Shown piece after piece: positions 15,457-24,098 of a stretch of DNA of 64,000 bases. The position numbers and the translations under genes are program-made. Under the pieces are notes generated by a model that made no database searches, was not told the DNA's origin, and saw only the letters and a list, made by a program, of their open reading frames with translations. Positions within the stretch are counted from its first letter, which is position 1. Each line of letters opens with the position of its first letter. Source of the stretch: Brevibacterium gallinarum. Lineage in GTDB: Bacteria; Actinomycetota; Actinomycetes; Actinomycetales; Brevibacteriaceae. The stretch lies in the NCBI RefSeq assembly GCF_014836885.1, contig NZ_JACSPY010000008.1, positions 62,001 to 126,000 of the forward strand. Reading direction: 5' to 3'.

Positions 15457-16178
15457 GAACCTGCATCGTCATCCCGGCCGCCGGCTCGGGCACCCGCCTG
15501 GGAGCCGGCATTCCGAAGGCATTTGCCGAACTGGCCGGAACGACCCTGCTTGAGCACTGCGTTCGCGGTGCACACGCCTCGGGAGTCGCCGATCACATCG
15601 TGGTCGCCGTTCCCGAGGCGTTCCTCTCTGCCGCACGGGACACCCTCGGCACCGCCGCCGAGGTGGTGGCCGGCGGCGCTGATCGCGTCGCCAGCGTGCG
15701 TGCAGCCCTGGCAGCCGCCCAGCGCTCCGATCCTGGCATCGAAGCCGTGCTCGTCCACGACGCCGCCCGCTGCCTGACACCTCCCGAGGTGTTCACCCGC
15801 GTCACCGATGCCCTGGGCGCCGGTGCCCAGGCAGTCGTGCCGGTGCTGCCGGTGACCGATACGATCAAACGCGTCGAGACGCTGCGCAGCCCATGCGCGG
15901 CCGCCGGAGACGAACGCGTTATCGGCGACATCGACCGCGAGCAGCTCAGACGAGTGCAGACACCGCAGGGCTTCGCCGTCGAGGTGCTCGAAGAGGCCCA
16001 CGCTCTGCAGGCCCGCGACCCGATCACTGCCACGGATGACGCGATGCTCGCCGAGCGCCTCGGCCACGAGGTGCGGGCGGTTGCCGGTGATGAGCGGGCG
16101 CTGAAGATCACCCACCCGCTCGATATGCGCATCGCCGAACTGCTGCTGGAAGACGCGACTGCTGGAGGGCAGAGCTGA
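15453..16178 (+). CDS. ispD: 2-C-methyl-D-erythritol 4-phosphate cytidylyltransferase (non-canonical start)
   Basis: Catalyses CTP + MEP to CDP-ME in the non-mevalonate isoprenoid pathway. The nucleotide-binding start [21 protein letters not shown] is encoded from 15462, yet no ATG, GTG or TTG occurs in this frame between the stop at 15399 and GTG 15600. Starting at 15600 would delete the catalytic loop. The likely start is ATA 15453 (overlapping the carD stop as ATAA) or ATC 15450, after GAGG at 15439-15442. [37 protein letters not shown] and QTPQGF are all present, so the protein is otherwise normal. ispF overlaps its stop. Confidence 0.85.
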   Translation: MRTCIVIPAAGSGTRLGAGIPKAFAELAGTTLLEHCVRGAHASGVADHIVVAVPEAFLSAARDTLGTAAEVVAGGADRVASVRAALAAAQRSDPGIEAVLVHDAARCLTPPEVFTRVTDALGAGAQAVVPVLPVTDTIKRVETLRSPCAAAGDERVIGDIDREQLRRVQTPQGFAVEVLEEAHALQARDPITATDDAMLAERLGHEVRAVAGDERALKITHPLDMRIAELLLEDATAGGQS

Positions 16179-16681
16179 TGACTGAGGACACCCCTGCCAT
16201 GATCCTGCCGCGGGTGGGCATCGGCACCGACGTCCATGCCTTCTCGAAGGACCCCGACCGGCCGATGTGGCTGGCCGGGCTCCTGTGGGCAGGCGAGGTC
16301 GGGCTTGAGGGCCACTCGGATTCCGATGCTGTCGCCCACGCCTGCTGCGATGCGCTCTTCACGGCCGCTGGGATCGGGGACTTGGGCGCGCACTTCGGTG
16401 TCGACCGGCCGGAACTCGCCGGCGCCTCGGGAGCGGAGCTCCTGACGGAGGCCGCCCGGCTCGTGCGCGCGGCCGGGTTCGAGATCGGCAGCATCGCCGT
16501 GCAGGCGATCTGCAACCGGCCCAAGATCGGCACGCGCCGGGACGAGGCTCAGCAGGTGCTCTCGGCTGCCGCCGGGGCGCCGGTCGCGGTCTCCGGCACG
16601 ACGACCGATGGGCTCGGCCTCACCGGCCGCGGCGAGGGGGTCGCGGCGATCGCGACCGCCGTCGTCGTCGAGCGCAGCTGA
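16178..16681 (+). CDS. ispF: 2-C-methyl-D-erythritol 2,4-cyclodiphosphate synthase
   Basis: A 167-residue enzyme that cyclises CDP-ME-2-phosphate to MEcPP with release of CMP. Metal ligands are in GIGTDVHAF (Asp, His) and the second site in [32 protein letters not shown]. The C-terminal [19 protein letters not shown] motif is complete. The ATG shares its A with the ispD stop (TGATG). It contains one copy of the dispersed GCCTCGGGAGCGGA repeat (16424-16437), read as Ala-Ser-Gly-Ala-Glu. The stop is nine bases from the stop of the convergent membrane protein gene. Confidence 0.95.
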   Translation: MTEDTPAMILPRVGIGTDVHAFSKDPDRPMWLAGLLWAGEVGLEGHSDSDAVAHACCDALFTAAGIGDLGAHFGVDRPELAGASGAELLTEAARLVRAAGFEIGSIAVQAICNRPKIGTRRDEAQQVLSAAAGAPVAVSGTTTDGLGLTGRGEGVAAIATAVVVERS

Positions 16682-16690
16682 GGCGCTTCC

Positions 16691-17221
16691 TCAGAGCGGT
16701 TCTTCGAGCTCGCCGATCGCCCGGGCGCCGTCGCTGAAGTCGATGCGTCCGATCATCGGTGCCGACTTGTTCGCCGGCACCCACGAGCTCAGCTTCACCG
16801 TCTCGCCGAGGCTGACCGGCACCGTGTCCTTGCCCTCAGCAGGAGTCGGGGCCGGTCCGCGCAGGGTGACTTCGCCGCCGTTGGCGTAGCGCAGCACCAT
16901 GCCGCGCAGATCGGAGATCGTGACGATCTCGACGTCATCGACGTGATCGGGTTCGCGTCCCTTGCGCAGCCGCTGCAGCGGCGTGATCCGGGTGGCAGCG
17001 CGCAGGGTGATCCACACGCCGAGGCCGATGATGAGGGCGCAGGCGATGAGGCAGATGATGAGCGCAGCCTGGCTGATGTTGGCCATCCAGGACGAGATCG
17101 CCAGCACGATGCCGAAGACGATCGCGACGAGACCGTAGAACACACCCCAGCCGGGGGCGTTGACGCGTTCGGTGACCCACATCTGCTCGTTGCGGCTGAG
17201 CGGGGTCTGCGGGGTGCTCAC
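16691..17221 (-). CDS. Hypothetical membrane protein
   Basis: A 176-residue protein of unknown function. GTG 17221 is chosen because AGGAG precedes it by about seven bases; an ATG 33 bases upstream is possible. It has two adjacent membrane segments (residues ~28-50, GVFYGLVAIVFGIVLAISSW, and ~55-78, ALIICLIACALIIGLGVWI). A soluble C-terminal part follows (~90-176) with a beta-rich sequence including ISDLRGMVLRYANGGEVTLRG. It converges on ispF and is divergent from the nitrobindin gene, with a 220-base gap. No family is assigned. Confidence 0.7.
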   Translation of the reverse strand: MSTPQTPLSRNEQMWVTERVNAPGWGVFYGLVAIVFGIVLAISSWMANISQAALIICLIACALIIGLGVWITLRAATRITPLQRLRKGREPDHVDDVEIVTISDLRGMVLRYANGGEVTLRGPAPTPAEGKDTVPVSLGETVKLSSWVPANKSAPMIGRIDFSDGARAIGELEEPL

Positions 17222-17429
17222 GGAATCACTCCTAGCGATCGAAGCGGTGCTCATGCACTGCTGGGGACGGAGCTGCCGAGATGACACACAGCAGCTGTCA
17301 TGTACAACTGTTTCACAGCCCGATTGCTTCCCACCGAGCGGTTCGAATCCACCGGCATCATCTGCCTGGACCGGAAACACCGGCCAGGGCTCGCGCCACC
17401 TCGGCCTACCGGCCGGATGGGGCCGCAGA

Positions 17430-17435
17430 TACGAT
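17430..17435 (+). promoter_or_regulatory. -10 box, leaderless promoter of nitrobindin gene
   Basis: TACGAT ends six bases before ATG 17442 and no ribosome site is present. Confidence 0.4.
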
Positions 17436-17441
17436 TCAGCT

Positions 17442-17903
17442 ATGACCTCACACCCCGCCTTCGAACGGATCGCCGGTACCTGGAGCGGCAGCGGCTTCGG
17501 CGAATACCCGACGATCGACGACTTCGAATACCAGGAGGAGACGGAGTTCCGGGACGTCGGCAAGCCGTTCCTCGCCTACTCCCAGCGCACCTGGTCACCC
17601 GACGGCACGCCGATGCACGTGGAGACCGGGTACCTGCGGCTGGTCGGAGACTGGGCGGAATTCACCATCGCGCAGCCGACCGGCCAGACCGAACTGCTCG
17701 AAGGTCACATCGATCTGACCGATGAGCGGATCGTCCTGCAGCTCACCGGCCGGGTGCTCAACACCTCGACGGCCAAGAACGTCGAGATGACCAAGCGGCG
17801 CTTCGTGTTCGCCGGCAACGACCTGACGGTGAACTTCTCGATGGCCGCCGTCGGCTGTGAGATGACACGGCATCTCACAGCCCAGCTCATGCGCAACCCC
17901 TGA
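17442..17903 (+). CDS. Nitrobindin-family heme-binding protein (FABP-like/DUF1794)
   Basis: A 153-residue beta-barrel. The signature near the start (RIAGTWSGSGFGEYPTIDDFEYQEE) is the conserved G-x-W-x-G-x-G-x-Y-P-T motif. The C-terminal MAAVGCEMTRHLTAQLMR carries the His that in nitrobindins ligates ferric heme. Known members bind nitric oxide or isomerise peroxynitrite. The ATG at 17442 is chosen because upstream in-frame sequence lacks family resemblance and a -10 box sits just before it. It is a single gene bounded by a strong terminator. Confidence 0.88.
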   Translation: MTSHPAFERIAGTWSGSGFGEYPTIDDFEYQEETEFRDVGKPFLAYSQRTWSPDGTPMHVETGYLRLVGDWAEFTIAQPTGQTELLEGHIDLTDERIVLQLTGRVLNTSTAKNVEMTKRRFVFAGNDLTVNFSMAAVGCEMTRHLTAQLMRNP

Positions 17904-17927
17904 GCCCAGCTCGCCGGGAACGACCGG

Positions 17928-17963
17928 GGCCGCCGTGCAGGCAAGGCCGGCTGCACGGCGGCC
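17928..17963. terminator. Bidirectional terminator between nitrobindin and MFS genes
   Basis: GGCCGCCGTGCAG (17928-17940) pairs perfectly with 17951-17963; 13 bp stem, 10-base loop. It lies between two convergent stops. Confidence 0.7.
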
Positions 17964-17976
17964 GTCAGCGTAGGTC

Positions 17977-19287
17977 TCAGCGGATCCGGTACAGCCGGTT
18001 CGCAGCGATCAGGGCAATCGTGCTCAGCGCCGCAACGAGCATCACCCAGTATGAGGGTGCATGCGCGTGGCCGGTCGACTTCGTCAGCCACAGCGCCACC
18101 GTCGGAGTGAGGCCGCCGAAGATCGCCACACCGAGGTTGTAGCCCAGTGACAGCCCGGTGCCGCGGTTTCTGGCCGGGAACGTATCGGCCAGCACCGAGG
18201 CCATCGGCCCGTAGTAGAACGCCTTGAGCAGGCTGAGCACGACGACGAGCACCACCAGCAGCGACAGCTGCGGTGACGCCTCTACGGCTCTGAACAGGAA
18301 GAACACAGATCCGAACACGAGCACGGCAGCCGGCAGCATGATCGGCAGCCGGCCGAAGCGGTCGGCCAGCAGGCCGGCGATCGGCGCGCCGAGGAACAGC
18401 ACCACACCACCGGCGGTCGCGGCGATGAAGCCGCTGTTGGCCGCCAGGCCGAGGTTGTCGACTGCGTAGGTCGGGACATAGCTGATGAAGTACGTCAGCG
18501 CTGTCGAGACCGCCAGGGTGCCCATCGCGACGAGCAGGCGGATCTTCTGAGCGCCGAGCACCTCGCGGATCGCGATGAGACCGGACTCCGGTGCCGTGGC
18601 CTTGTCGAACTCAGGGGATTCCGGAACATGGCGGCGGATGTAGAGCCCGACCGGACCGACGAGCAGACCGACGATGAACGGGATCCGGAAGCCCCAGCTG
18701 TCGAGCGCCTCAGCCGGCATCCAGGTCGTCAGCGAGATGCCGATGAGCCCGGCGATGAGGCTCGAGGCGGCCTGGCTGGCGAACTGCCAGCTGGCGGCGA
18801 ACGCCTTGCGATCGGGCAGATGCTCCATCATGAGCGCTGTGGCCGAGCCGAACTCGCCTCCTGCCGCGAAGCCCTGGATGAGGCGGGCGATCATGATGAG
18901 GACGGGGGCGGCGAGCCCGATGACGTGCGCCGGCGGGGTCACGACGATGATGAGCGTGCCGAAGAACATCAGCAGGATGGTGAGCGTGAGCCCGGGTTTG
19001 CGCCCGTGCCGATCAGCGAAGCTGCCGATGACGAGCGCGCCGATCGGCCGGATGAAGAAGGACAGCGCGAAGGTCCCCAGCGTCAGCAGCATTGAGACGA
19101 ACGGGTCGTCGCTGGGGAAGAACGCAGCTGCGAGATAGACGCTGAAGTAGGCGTAGACGGCGATGTCGTACCACTCCAGCGCATTGCCGACACAGGCGGC
19201 GGTGATGATCTTCCACGGCGGCGGGTGAGCGACATGCGCAGATGGGGGCGGAGGATGGATTCCGCTGGAGCTGTTGAGGTTCGGCAT
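17977..19287 (-). CDS. MFS transporter, metabolite:H+ symporter (MHS) type
   Basis: A 436-residue permease with 12 predicted membrane segments. GNALEWYDIAVYAYFSVYLAAAFFP at the start, FFIRPIGALVIGSFADRHGRKPGL and RLIQGFAAGGEFGSATALMMEH are hallmarks of the MHS group (ProP, KgtP, CitA relatives), which co-transports carboxylates or zwitterions with protons. Its ATG directly follows the stop of the M20 peptidase gene (TGA-ATG), so the two form an operon. A plausible reading is uptake of a peptide-like or N-acylated compound that the peptidase hydrolyses; the substrate is not visible. Confidence 0.85.
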   Translation of the reverse strand: MPNLNSSSGIHPPPPSAHVAHPPPWKIITAACVGNALEWYDIAVYAYFSVYLAAAFFPSDDPFVSMLLTLGTFALSFFIRPIGALVIGSFADRHGRKPGLTLTILLMFFGTLIIVVTPPAHVIGLAAPVLIMIARLIQGFAAGGEFGSATALMMEHLPDRKAFAASWQFASQAASSLIAGLIGISLTTWMPAEALDSWGFRIPFIVGLLVGPVGLYIRRHVPESPEFDKATAPESGLIAIREVLGAQKIRLLVAMGTLAVSTALTYFISYVPTYAVDNLGLAANSGFIAATAGGVVLFLGAPIAGLLADRFGRLPIMLPAAVLVFGSVFFLFRAVEASPQLSLLVVLVVVLSLLKAFYYGPMASVLADTFPARNRGTGLSLGYNLGVAIFGGLTPTVALWLTKSTGHAHAPSYWVMLVAALSTIALIAANRLYRIR

Positions 19288-20763
19288 TCAGGCCTCCTGG
19301 GTGGTGCGTGATGGTACGGCAGGTGCTGCGAACCAGTGACCGGGATGTTCGCCCATGTCGAGGAAGATGGTGCGCATGATCTCGTACCCTTCAGCCAGGA
19401 TCGGCAGCAGCAGGTGCTCGTCCGGGGCGTGCTGGTTGCAGGCAGGGTAGGAGTGAGGGATCCAGACAGTCGGCAGGTTGAGCGTCTGACTGAAGACAGC
19501 GTTGGGAATCGTGCCGCCGAGGTTGGGCAGCACGGCCGGGTCCCTGCCCGTTGCCGAGGTGATGGCACAGGCTGCAGCGGTGACCGCCGGATGGTCGGGC
19601 GACAGGCGGGTGGCCGCCATCCCCTCCTCGGCACGCACCTCGACATTGCGGATCCCGGCGCGCGTCAGGGCGGTGCGGATCGCCGGGACCACCGCCTCGG
19701 GATCGGTGCCGAGGACGAAGCGCAGCTGGAGCAGCGCTGATGCCTCACCGGGGATCGCGTTGACAGGTGCGGCCGGGGTGCCGGCGTCGAGTGTCAGCAC
19801 TTCGAGCGTGTTGAACCCCAGTGCCCGCTCGGTGGGGCTCAGGCCGGGCTCACCCCAGTCGGTGTCAACCGCAGGATCGCCGGGTGAGGCGGCGCCCGCC
19901 GGCAGTGCCGCGATGGCCTCGCGCACTGCCTCCGGCAGCGCCGGCGGGCGCAGCGCGTCGATGAGGATGCGCCCGTTGCCGTCGACGAGAGCGGCGATCG
20001 CAGCGGCGAGGACTGTGGCGGGATTGCGGAGCTTCCCGCCCCAATTGCCCGAATGGTGGGCGCCAGCGCGCTCCGTGCACGTCAGGCGGATGTTGAGGCT
20101 GCCGCGGGAGCCGAGGAAGATCGTCGGAGCTGCGGCGGTGAAGCGCGGGCCGTCGGAGCCGAGGAACAGATCGGCGCGCAGCTTCCCGGCATGGGTGCTA
20201 GCGAAGGCGTCGAGGCCGAGCGAGCCGACCTCCTCGGCGGTCTCCATCAGGACGGTGATGTTGAAGCCGAGGCGCGCAGCCGCCGGCGTCGTCTGCTGTT
20301 CGGCCGCACGGCTGGCCAGCGCGGCTTCGAGGGCGACGAAGTTGATGGTGTGCTGGCCCTTGTTGTCAGCTGTTCCACGACCGTAGACCCGCTCGCCGAC
20401 GACGGTGAGCTGCCACGGGTTGAGGCCGGCGGCCCACTGCTCGCTGTGTGCGAACTGCACATCCCCGTGGCCGTAGAGCAGCACAGTCGGGCTGGCGGCG
20501 GATTCCCGGCGCGTGGCGATGAGCAGCGGGTGATCGGCCGAGGCGGGGTTGGCGCAGGTCTCGGTGGTGAAGCCGAGTGGCTGGAGCTGGCTGGCGATGT
20601 CGCGCAGATAGGCGTCGTTCGCCTGCCGGCAGTGCGGTGCCTGGCTCTCGGTGCGCAGACTGATCCGTCGCTGCAGCAGCGCAAGGATCCGCTCACGCGG
20701 GTCGGCTGCTGCGCTCGGCGCCTGTTCGCGTCCCGGTGTCGCTGTCACGTCGTTGTGCCTCAC
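19288..20763 (-). CDS. M20 family metallopeptidase (dipeptidase/deacylase-like)
   Basis: A 491-residue dinuclear metal hydrolase. Metal ligands are seen in LLYGHGDVQF (His, Asp), VYGRGTADNKG (bridging Asp), METAEEVGS (catalytic Glu and ligand Glu), GSDGPRF and a C-terminal SYPACNQHAPDEH (His). ERAGAHHSGNWGG belongs to the dimerisation/substrate domain. The set resembles M20 dipeptidases more than ArgE or DapE. The start is GTG 20763, or GTG 20748 which has GAGG nine bases upstream. It is operonic with the MHS permease and divergent from a LysR-type gene that probably controls both. Confidence 0.85.
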   Translation of the reverse strand: MRHNDVTATPGREQAPSAAADPRERILALLQRRISLRTESQAPHCRQANDAYLRDIASQLQPLGFTTETCANPASADHPLLIATRRESAASPTVLLYGHGDVQFAHSEQWAAGLNPWQLTVVGERVYGRGTADNKGQHTINFVALEAALASRAAEQQTTPAAARLGFNITVLMETAEEVGSLGLDAFASTHAGKLRADLFLGSDGPRFTAAAPTIFLGSRGSLNIRLTCTERAGAHHSGNWGGKLRNPATVLAAAIAALVDGNGRILIDALRPPALPEAVREAIAALPAGAASPGDPAVDTDWGEPGLSPTERALGFNTLEVLTLDAGTPAAPVNAIPGEASALLQLRFVLGTDPEAVVPAIRTALTRAGIRNVEVRAEEGMAATRLSPDHPAVTAAACAITSATGRDPAVLPNLGGTIPNAVFSQTLNLPTVWIPHSYPACNQHAPDEHLLLPILAEGYEIMRTIFLDMGEHPGHWFAAPAVPSRTTQEA

Positions 20764-20902
20764 TTCGGTTTCGGGGACAGGTGGGCCACGGCCGGAATGC
20801 GGTTCCGGAGCCGGTGTGCTGGTGAATGCAACTCATCGTGACATGCTTCGCAATGATTCTGTGCAGCGTGCGTCTCAGAGCCGGTGCTAAGGTCTGCAGG
20901 AG

Positions 20903-20923
20903 GTATTGCGTTGTGTGCAATAC
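20903..20923. promoter_or_regulatory. LysR-type operator between the LTTR gene and the M20/MFS operon
   Basis: GTATTGC (20903-20909) and GCAATAC (20917-20923) form a perfect inverted repeat with a 7-base spacer, giving ATTGC-N7-GCAAT, a standard T-N11-A LysR box. It sits in the 185-base divergent gap. Confidence 0.6.
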
Positions 20924-20948
20924 GCGTTGGGGGAGTGGGGTGAGAGGT

Positions 20949-21845
20949 GTGCATTCGGAGGATCTCGAACTGTTTCTGTCGCTGTATGAGACGGGGTCGA
21001 TCCATCAGACGGCCAGGCGCCTGTTCGCGTCTGCGTCGACGGTGAGCCGGCGGCTGCGGGGTTTCGAAGACGAGCTCGGCGTTGAGCTCTTCACGCGCTC
21101 GCCGGCTGGTCTCGAGCCGACCAGGCGGGCCGACACGCTGCTGCCGTATGCGCAGAGGATACTCTCCGAAGCGGCGACGATGACCGCCTCACTGCATGCC
21201 GAGGCCTCGGGCATCAAGCCGGTGCGGGTCGCAGCGACGATCGGGCTGGCGCAGTTCGTGCTCGCTCCGGTCGTGCGCGCTCAGCTCGGCGCTGATGCCG
21301 GGAGCATCCCCGTCGGGGTCGCGATCGAGATGCGCAGCTCCGATGACGTCCTCAGCGCTGTCGCCGGCGACGAGGCCGACCTCGGCCTCACCTTCGCAGC
21401 AGGATCAGCGCGCGGGCTGCGCGAGGAGTTCGCCGCACCGACGGCCAACGTCGCCCTCGTCGATGAGAGCCATCCGCTCGCTGCGGCGGCCGCGGTGTCG
21501 TTCGCCGATCTCGCCGACTACCCGATCGCGGTGGAGCGGCAGGGCAATACCGCCCGGCTCATGCTCGACCGTGCCTTCGCCAGCCTCGGCCGGCCGCTGA
21601 CGCCGCTGGTCGAATGCGCCTGCCCGGCGACGATCCGCACGGTGGTGCGCGGCACCGACTGTGTGGCGGTGTTCGCCCAACGCCTGCTGCCGCGCAGCAG
21701 CGACGATCATGGGTTCGCGCACCTGCCGATCGATGACCCGGCAGTGCAGCCGCGGCAGATCCGGGTCATCACCCGCGGCGGCGTCGCCCGCACACACGCA
21801 TTGGAGAGCCTCATCGCCGGGCTGCGCGAACGCCTGAGCGACTGA
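20949..21845 (+). CDS. LysR-family transcriptional regulator
   Basis: A 298-residue regulator. The N-terminal winged helix (residues ~1-62; LYETGSIHQTARRLFASASTVSRRLRGFEDELGVELFTRSPAGLEPT) is typical, and the substrate-binding domain covers ~85-295. GTG 20949 is chosen because LTTRs normally begin a few residues before the first helix; GTG 20940 is possible, and the upstream extension overlaps the candidate operator. It is divergent from the M20 peptidase-MHS operon, so it probably senses the imported compound. A strong terminator follows. Confidence 0.88.
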   Translation: MHSEDLELFLSLYETGSIHQTARRLFASASTVSRRLRGFEDELGVELFTRSPAGLEPTRRADTLLPYAQRILSEAATMTASLHAEASGIKPVRVAATIGLAQFVLAPVVRAQLGADAGSIPVGVAIEMRSSDDVLSAVAGDEADLGLTFAAGSARGLREEFAAPTANVALVDESHPLAAAAAVSFADLADYPIAVERQGNTARLMLDRAFASLGRPLTPLVECACPATIRTVVRGTDCVAVFAQRLLPRSSDDHGFAHLPIDDPAVQPRQIRVITRGGVARTHALESLIAGLRERLSD

Positions 21846-21871
21846 TCCCCAGCCACGGTCGTGCACACAGC

Positions 21872-21907
21872 GACAGGGGCAGAGCGCGGCTGCGCTCTGC
21901 CCCTGTC
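21872..21907. terminator. Bidirectional terminator between LysR and MBL genes
   Basis: GACAGGGGCAGAGCGC (21872-21887) pairs perfectly with 21892-21907; 16 bp stem, 4-base loop GGCT, between convergent genes. Confidence 0.8.
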
Positions 21908-21948
21908 AGTCGGCCCGCTGCCGACGGGCGGTGCGTGTTGTCAGCGGC

Positions 21949-22641
21949 TCACTCGCCGCGGTCGATCCACTCCTGCAGATGCGGCTTCTCCAGCCCGATC
22001 GCCGTGGCCGGCCCGTGACCGGTGAGCACGACCGTCTCGGCCGGCAGCTGGAACAGCCGGGTCGAGATCGAGTCGATGATCGTCTCGAAGCTCGAATACG
22101 ACCGGCCCGTCGCGCCCGGTCCGCCCTGGAACAGGGTGTCACCGGAGATGAGGATCGGGTTCGTGGCACCGGCTCCGACCTTCCCGGCGGCCTCAGCGGC
22201 CACCTCGGGAACGGCGACCCCATCAGCGATGTAGAAGCACGTCGACCCGGGCGAATGCCCCGGCGTGTGGATTGCCGTCAGGGTCGCACCGCCGACGGTG
22301 ATCGTCTCGCCGTCGGCCAGCTGCTTCTCCGGCTTGCGGTCCGGATAGACCATCTCCCACAGCATCATGTCCTCGGGGTTGAGGTGAACCGGCGGGCTGC
22401 CGAGCAGCTTCTGCGTCTCGGCGACCGCGCGGATGTGGTCGTCGTGGCCGTGGGTCAGCAGGATCGCCGTGACCTTCCGGTCGCCGACGGCCGCGGCGAC
22501 CTGCTCGGGCGAGTGGGCCGGGTCGATGACGACGACCTCGGAGTCGTCGCCGACGATCCAGACGTTGTTGTCGACATCCCAGGTGCCCCCGTCAAGCGAG
22601 AACGTGCCGGATGTCTCGATGTGATCAATGCGTGCGCTCAT
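21949..22641 (-). CDS. MBL-fold metallo-hydrolase (partner of mycothiol formaldehyde dehydrogenase)
   Basis: A 230-residue metallo-beta-lactamase-fold hydrolase. The zinc motif THGHDDH (~residue 64), the following His in HTPGHSPGS, the Asp in ISGDTLF and the His in [10 protein letters not shown] are present. Its ATG overlaps the stop of the S-(hydroxymethyl)mycothiol dehydrogenase gene (ATGA). In actinobacteria this neighbour is the expected thioesterase that releases formate from S-formylmycothiol, playing the part of glyoxalase II or S-formylglutathione hydrolase. That role is inferred from context and fold. Confidence 0.85.
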   Translation of the reverse strand: MSARIDHIETSGTFSLDGGTWDVDNNVWIVGDDSEVVVIDPAHSPEQVAAAVGDRKVTAILLTHGHDDHIRAVAETQKLLGSPPVHLNPEDMMLWEMVYPDRKPEKQLADGETITVGGATLTAIHTPGHSPGSTCFYIADGVAVPEVAAEAAGKVGAGATNPILISGDTLFQGGPGATGRSYSSFETIIDSISTRLFQLPAETVVLTGHGPATAIGLEKPHLQEWIDRGE

Positions 22642-23732
22642 GAAAACTCCACTACCGATCGAAGGACTTCTCCTCGTCCCATCTTGTCAAAGGCCTCCTC
22701 GACCTGGTCAACGGTGATCCGTTCTGAGACGAACTTCTCCAGCGGCAGGCGGCCCTGCTTGTACAGCTCGGTGAGCATCGGGAAGTCGCGTTCGGGCAGG
22801 CAGTCGCCGTACCAGGAGGATGTGAGCTTGCCGCCGCGGCCGAACACGTCGAGCAGCGGGAGGTTCAGCTCCATCTCCGGGGTCGGTACGCCGACGAGCA
22901 CGACGGTGCCGGCCAGATCGCGGGCGTAGAAGGCCTGCCGCCAGGTCTCGGGACGGCCGACGGCGTCGATGACGACATCGGCGCCGAATCCGCCGGTGAG
23001 CTCCTGGACAGCTGCGACGAGTTCGTCTTCGCTCATGCCCTTTGAGCAGATCGTGTCAGTCGCGCCGAGCTCACGTGCGGCATCGAGCTTGCGCTCATCG
23101 AAGTCGATGGCGATGATCGGGCTGGCTCCCGCCAGGTGGGCACCGGCGACGGCTGCCGAGCCGACGCCGCCGCAGCCGATGACGGCCACCGAGTCGCCGC
23201 GGGTGACCTCGCCGGTGTTGATCGCTGCGCCGATGCCGGCCATGATGCCGCAGCCGAGCAGCCCGACGACAGCCGGATCGGCCTCATCGACCTTGGTGCA
23301 CTGGCCGGCGGCCACGAGCGTCTTCTCGGCAAACGACCCGATTCCCAGGGCGGCCTCGAGTTCGGTGCCGTCGGCCAGGGTCATCTTCTGGGAGGCATTG
23401 TGGGTGTCGAAGCAGTACCACGGTTCGCCGCGCTTGCAGGCCCGGCACTCACCGCAGATCGCCCGCCAGTTGAGGATGACGAAGTCGCCGACCTCGACGT
23501 TGGTGACACCCTCGCCGACCTCGGAGACGATGCCGGCGGACTCGTGGCCGAGCAGGTACGGGAAGTCATCGCCGATCCCGCCTTCGCGGTAGTGGAAGTC
23601 AGTGTGGCAGACACCGCAGGACTTCACATCGACGATCACCTCGCCGGGGCCGGGATCGGGGATGACGATGTCGGTCAGCTCGACCGGCTGCCCCTTGGCC
23701 ATGGCGACGATTCCCTTGACGGTGGTGGGCAT
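22638..23732 (-). CDS. mscR: S-(hydroxymethyl)mycothiol dehydrogenase
   Basis: A 364-residue zinc-dependent class III-type alcohol dehydrogenase. Catalytic zinc ligands are the Cys in [10 protein letters not shown] and His/Glu in LLGHESAG. The four structural Cys are in [15 protein letters not shown]. The NAD-binding [18 protein letters not shown] motif follows. With mycothiol as cofactor it oxidises formaldehyde adducts, and the MscR activity also reduces S-nitrosomycothiol. [32 protein letters not shown] is the typical form of this subfamily. AAGGAGG precedes the ATG. It forms an operon with the MBL hydrolase and pairs with mshA in the same window. Confidence 0.92.
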   Translation of the reverse strand: MPTTVKGIVAMAKGQPVELTDIVIPDPGPGEVIVDVKSCGVCHTDFHYREGGIGDDFPYLLGHESAGIVSEVGEGVTNVEVGDFVILNWRAICGECRACKRGEPWYCFDTHNASQKMTLADGTELEAALGIGSFAEKTLVAAGQCTKVDEADPAVVGLLGCGIMAGIGAAINTGEVTRGDSVAVIGCGGVGSAAVAGAHLAGASPIIAIDFDERKLDAARELGATDTICSKGMSEDELVAAVQELTGGFGADVVIDAVGRPETWRQAFYARDLAGTVVLVGVPTPEMELNLPLLDVFGRGGKLTSSWYGDCLPERDFPMLTELYKQGRLPLEKFVSERITVDQVEEAFDKMGRGEVLRSVVEFS

Positions 23733-23835
23733 GATGCCTCCTTCTCAGCAGAGATCAACACGTGCTCATGCGTACATCCGTCAGTCTACGGAACCCGTCT
23801 GCGGCATGCAGGAATATCCGCGTGCGTTCTCACCT

Positions 23836-23917
23836 GGCAGGAAACCCCTGCTCATGCCCGAGGCGCCGGGAACCATGGCAGGAACCCCTGTCCACGCCCG
23901 AGGCGTCGGGAACCATG
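23836..23917. repeat. Two tandem copies of a 40-41 base repeat
   Basis: Copies begin at 23836 and 23877, each containing GGCAGGAA, CCCCTG, GCCCGAGGCG and CGGGAACCAT in the same order with few differences. A third partial start lies at 23917. The repeat lies in the 243-base gap between mscR and metS. Confidence 0.75.
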
Positions 23918-23937
23918 GCAGGTTCCCAGCGCCTCGG
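23898..23937. terminator. Hairpin after metPS, formed by the repeat
   Basis: 23898-23914 (CCGAGGCGTCGGGAACC) pairs with 23921-23937 with two mismatched positions and loop ATGGCA. It lies about 40 bases beyond the metS stop on the minus strand. Confidence 0.5.
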
Positions 23938-23975
23938 CAGCGGTGGCGGCTGGTGCCGCGCTCAGGGTGTGCGGA

Positions 23976-24098
23976 TCAGATGATGTCGTCGTGGCCCATC
24001 TCGTCCGGGTGTCCCTTGAGGTGGACGAGGGAGGCGACGAGGCCGCCCCAGACGATGAACAGGGCCAGGACCATCATGATGATTGCTTCAGGTGTCAT
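23976..24098 (-). CDS. metS: MetS, small subunit of methionine/alanine NSS importer
   Basis: A 40-residue protein. One membrane helix covers residues ~5-26 (AIIMMVLALFIVWGGLVASLVHL), followed by a short polar tail KGHPDEMGHDDII. This matches the small subunits that accompany MetP-type sodium-dependent transporters (MetPS of Corynebacterium glutamicum). Its ATG overlaps the metP stop by four bases (ATGA). In the known system both subunits are needed for high-affinity uptake. A hairpin downstream ends the operon. Confidence 0.88.
   Translation of the reverse strand: MTPEAIIMMVLALFIVWGGLVASLVHLKGHPDEMGHDDII

Noticed and set aside
17330-17360. GGTTCGAATCC, resembling a tRNA T-loop
   Set aside because: The flanking bases (GAGCG and CACCG) do not pair as a T stem and there is no acceptor, D or anticodon arm around it.
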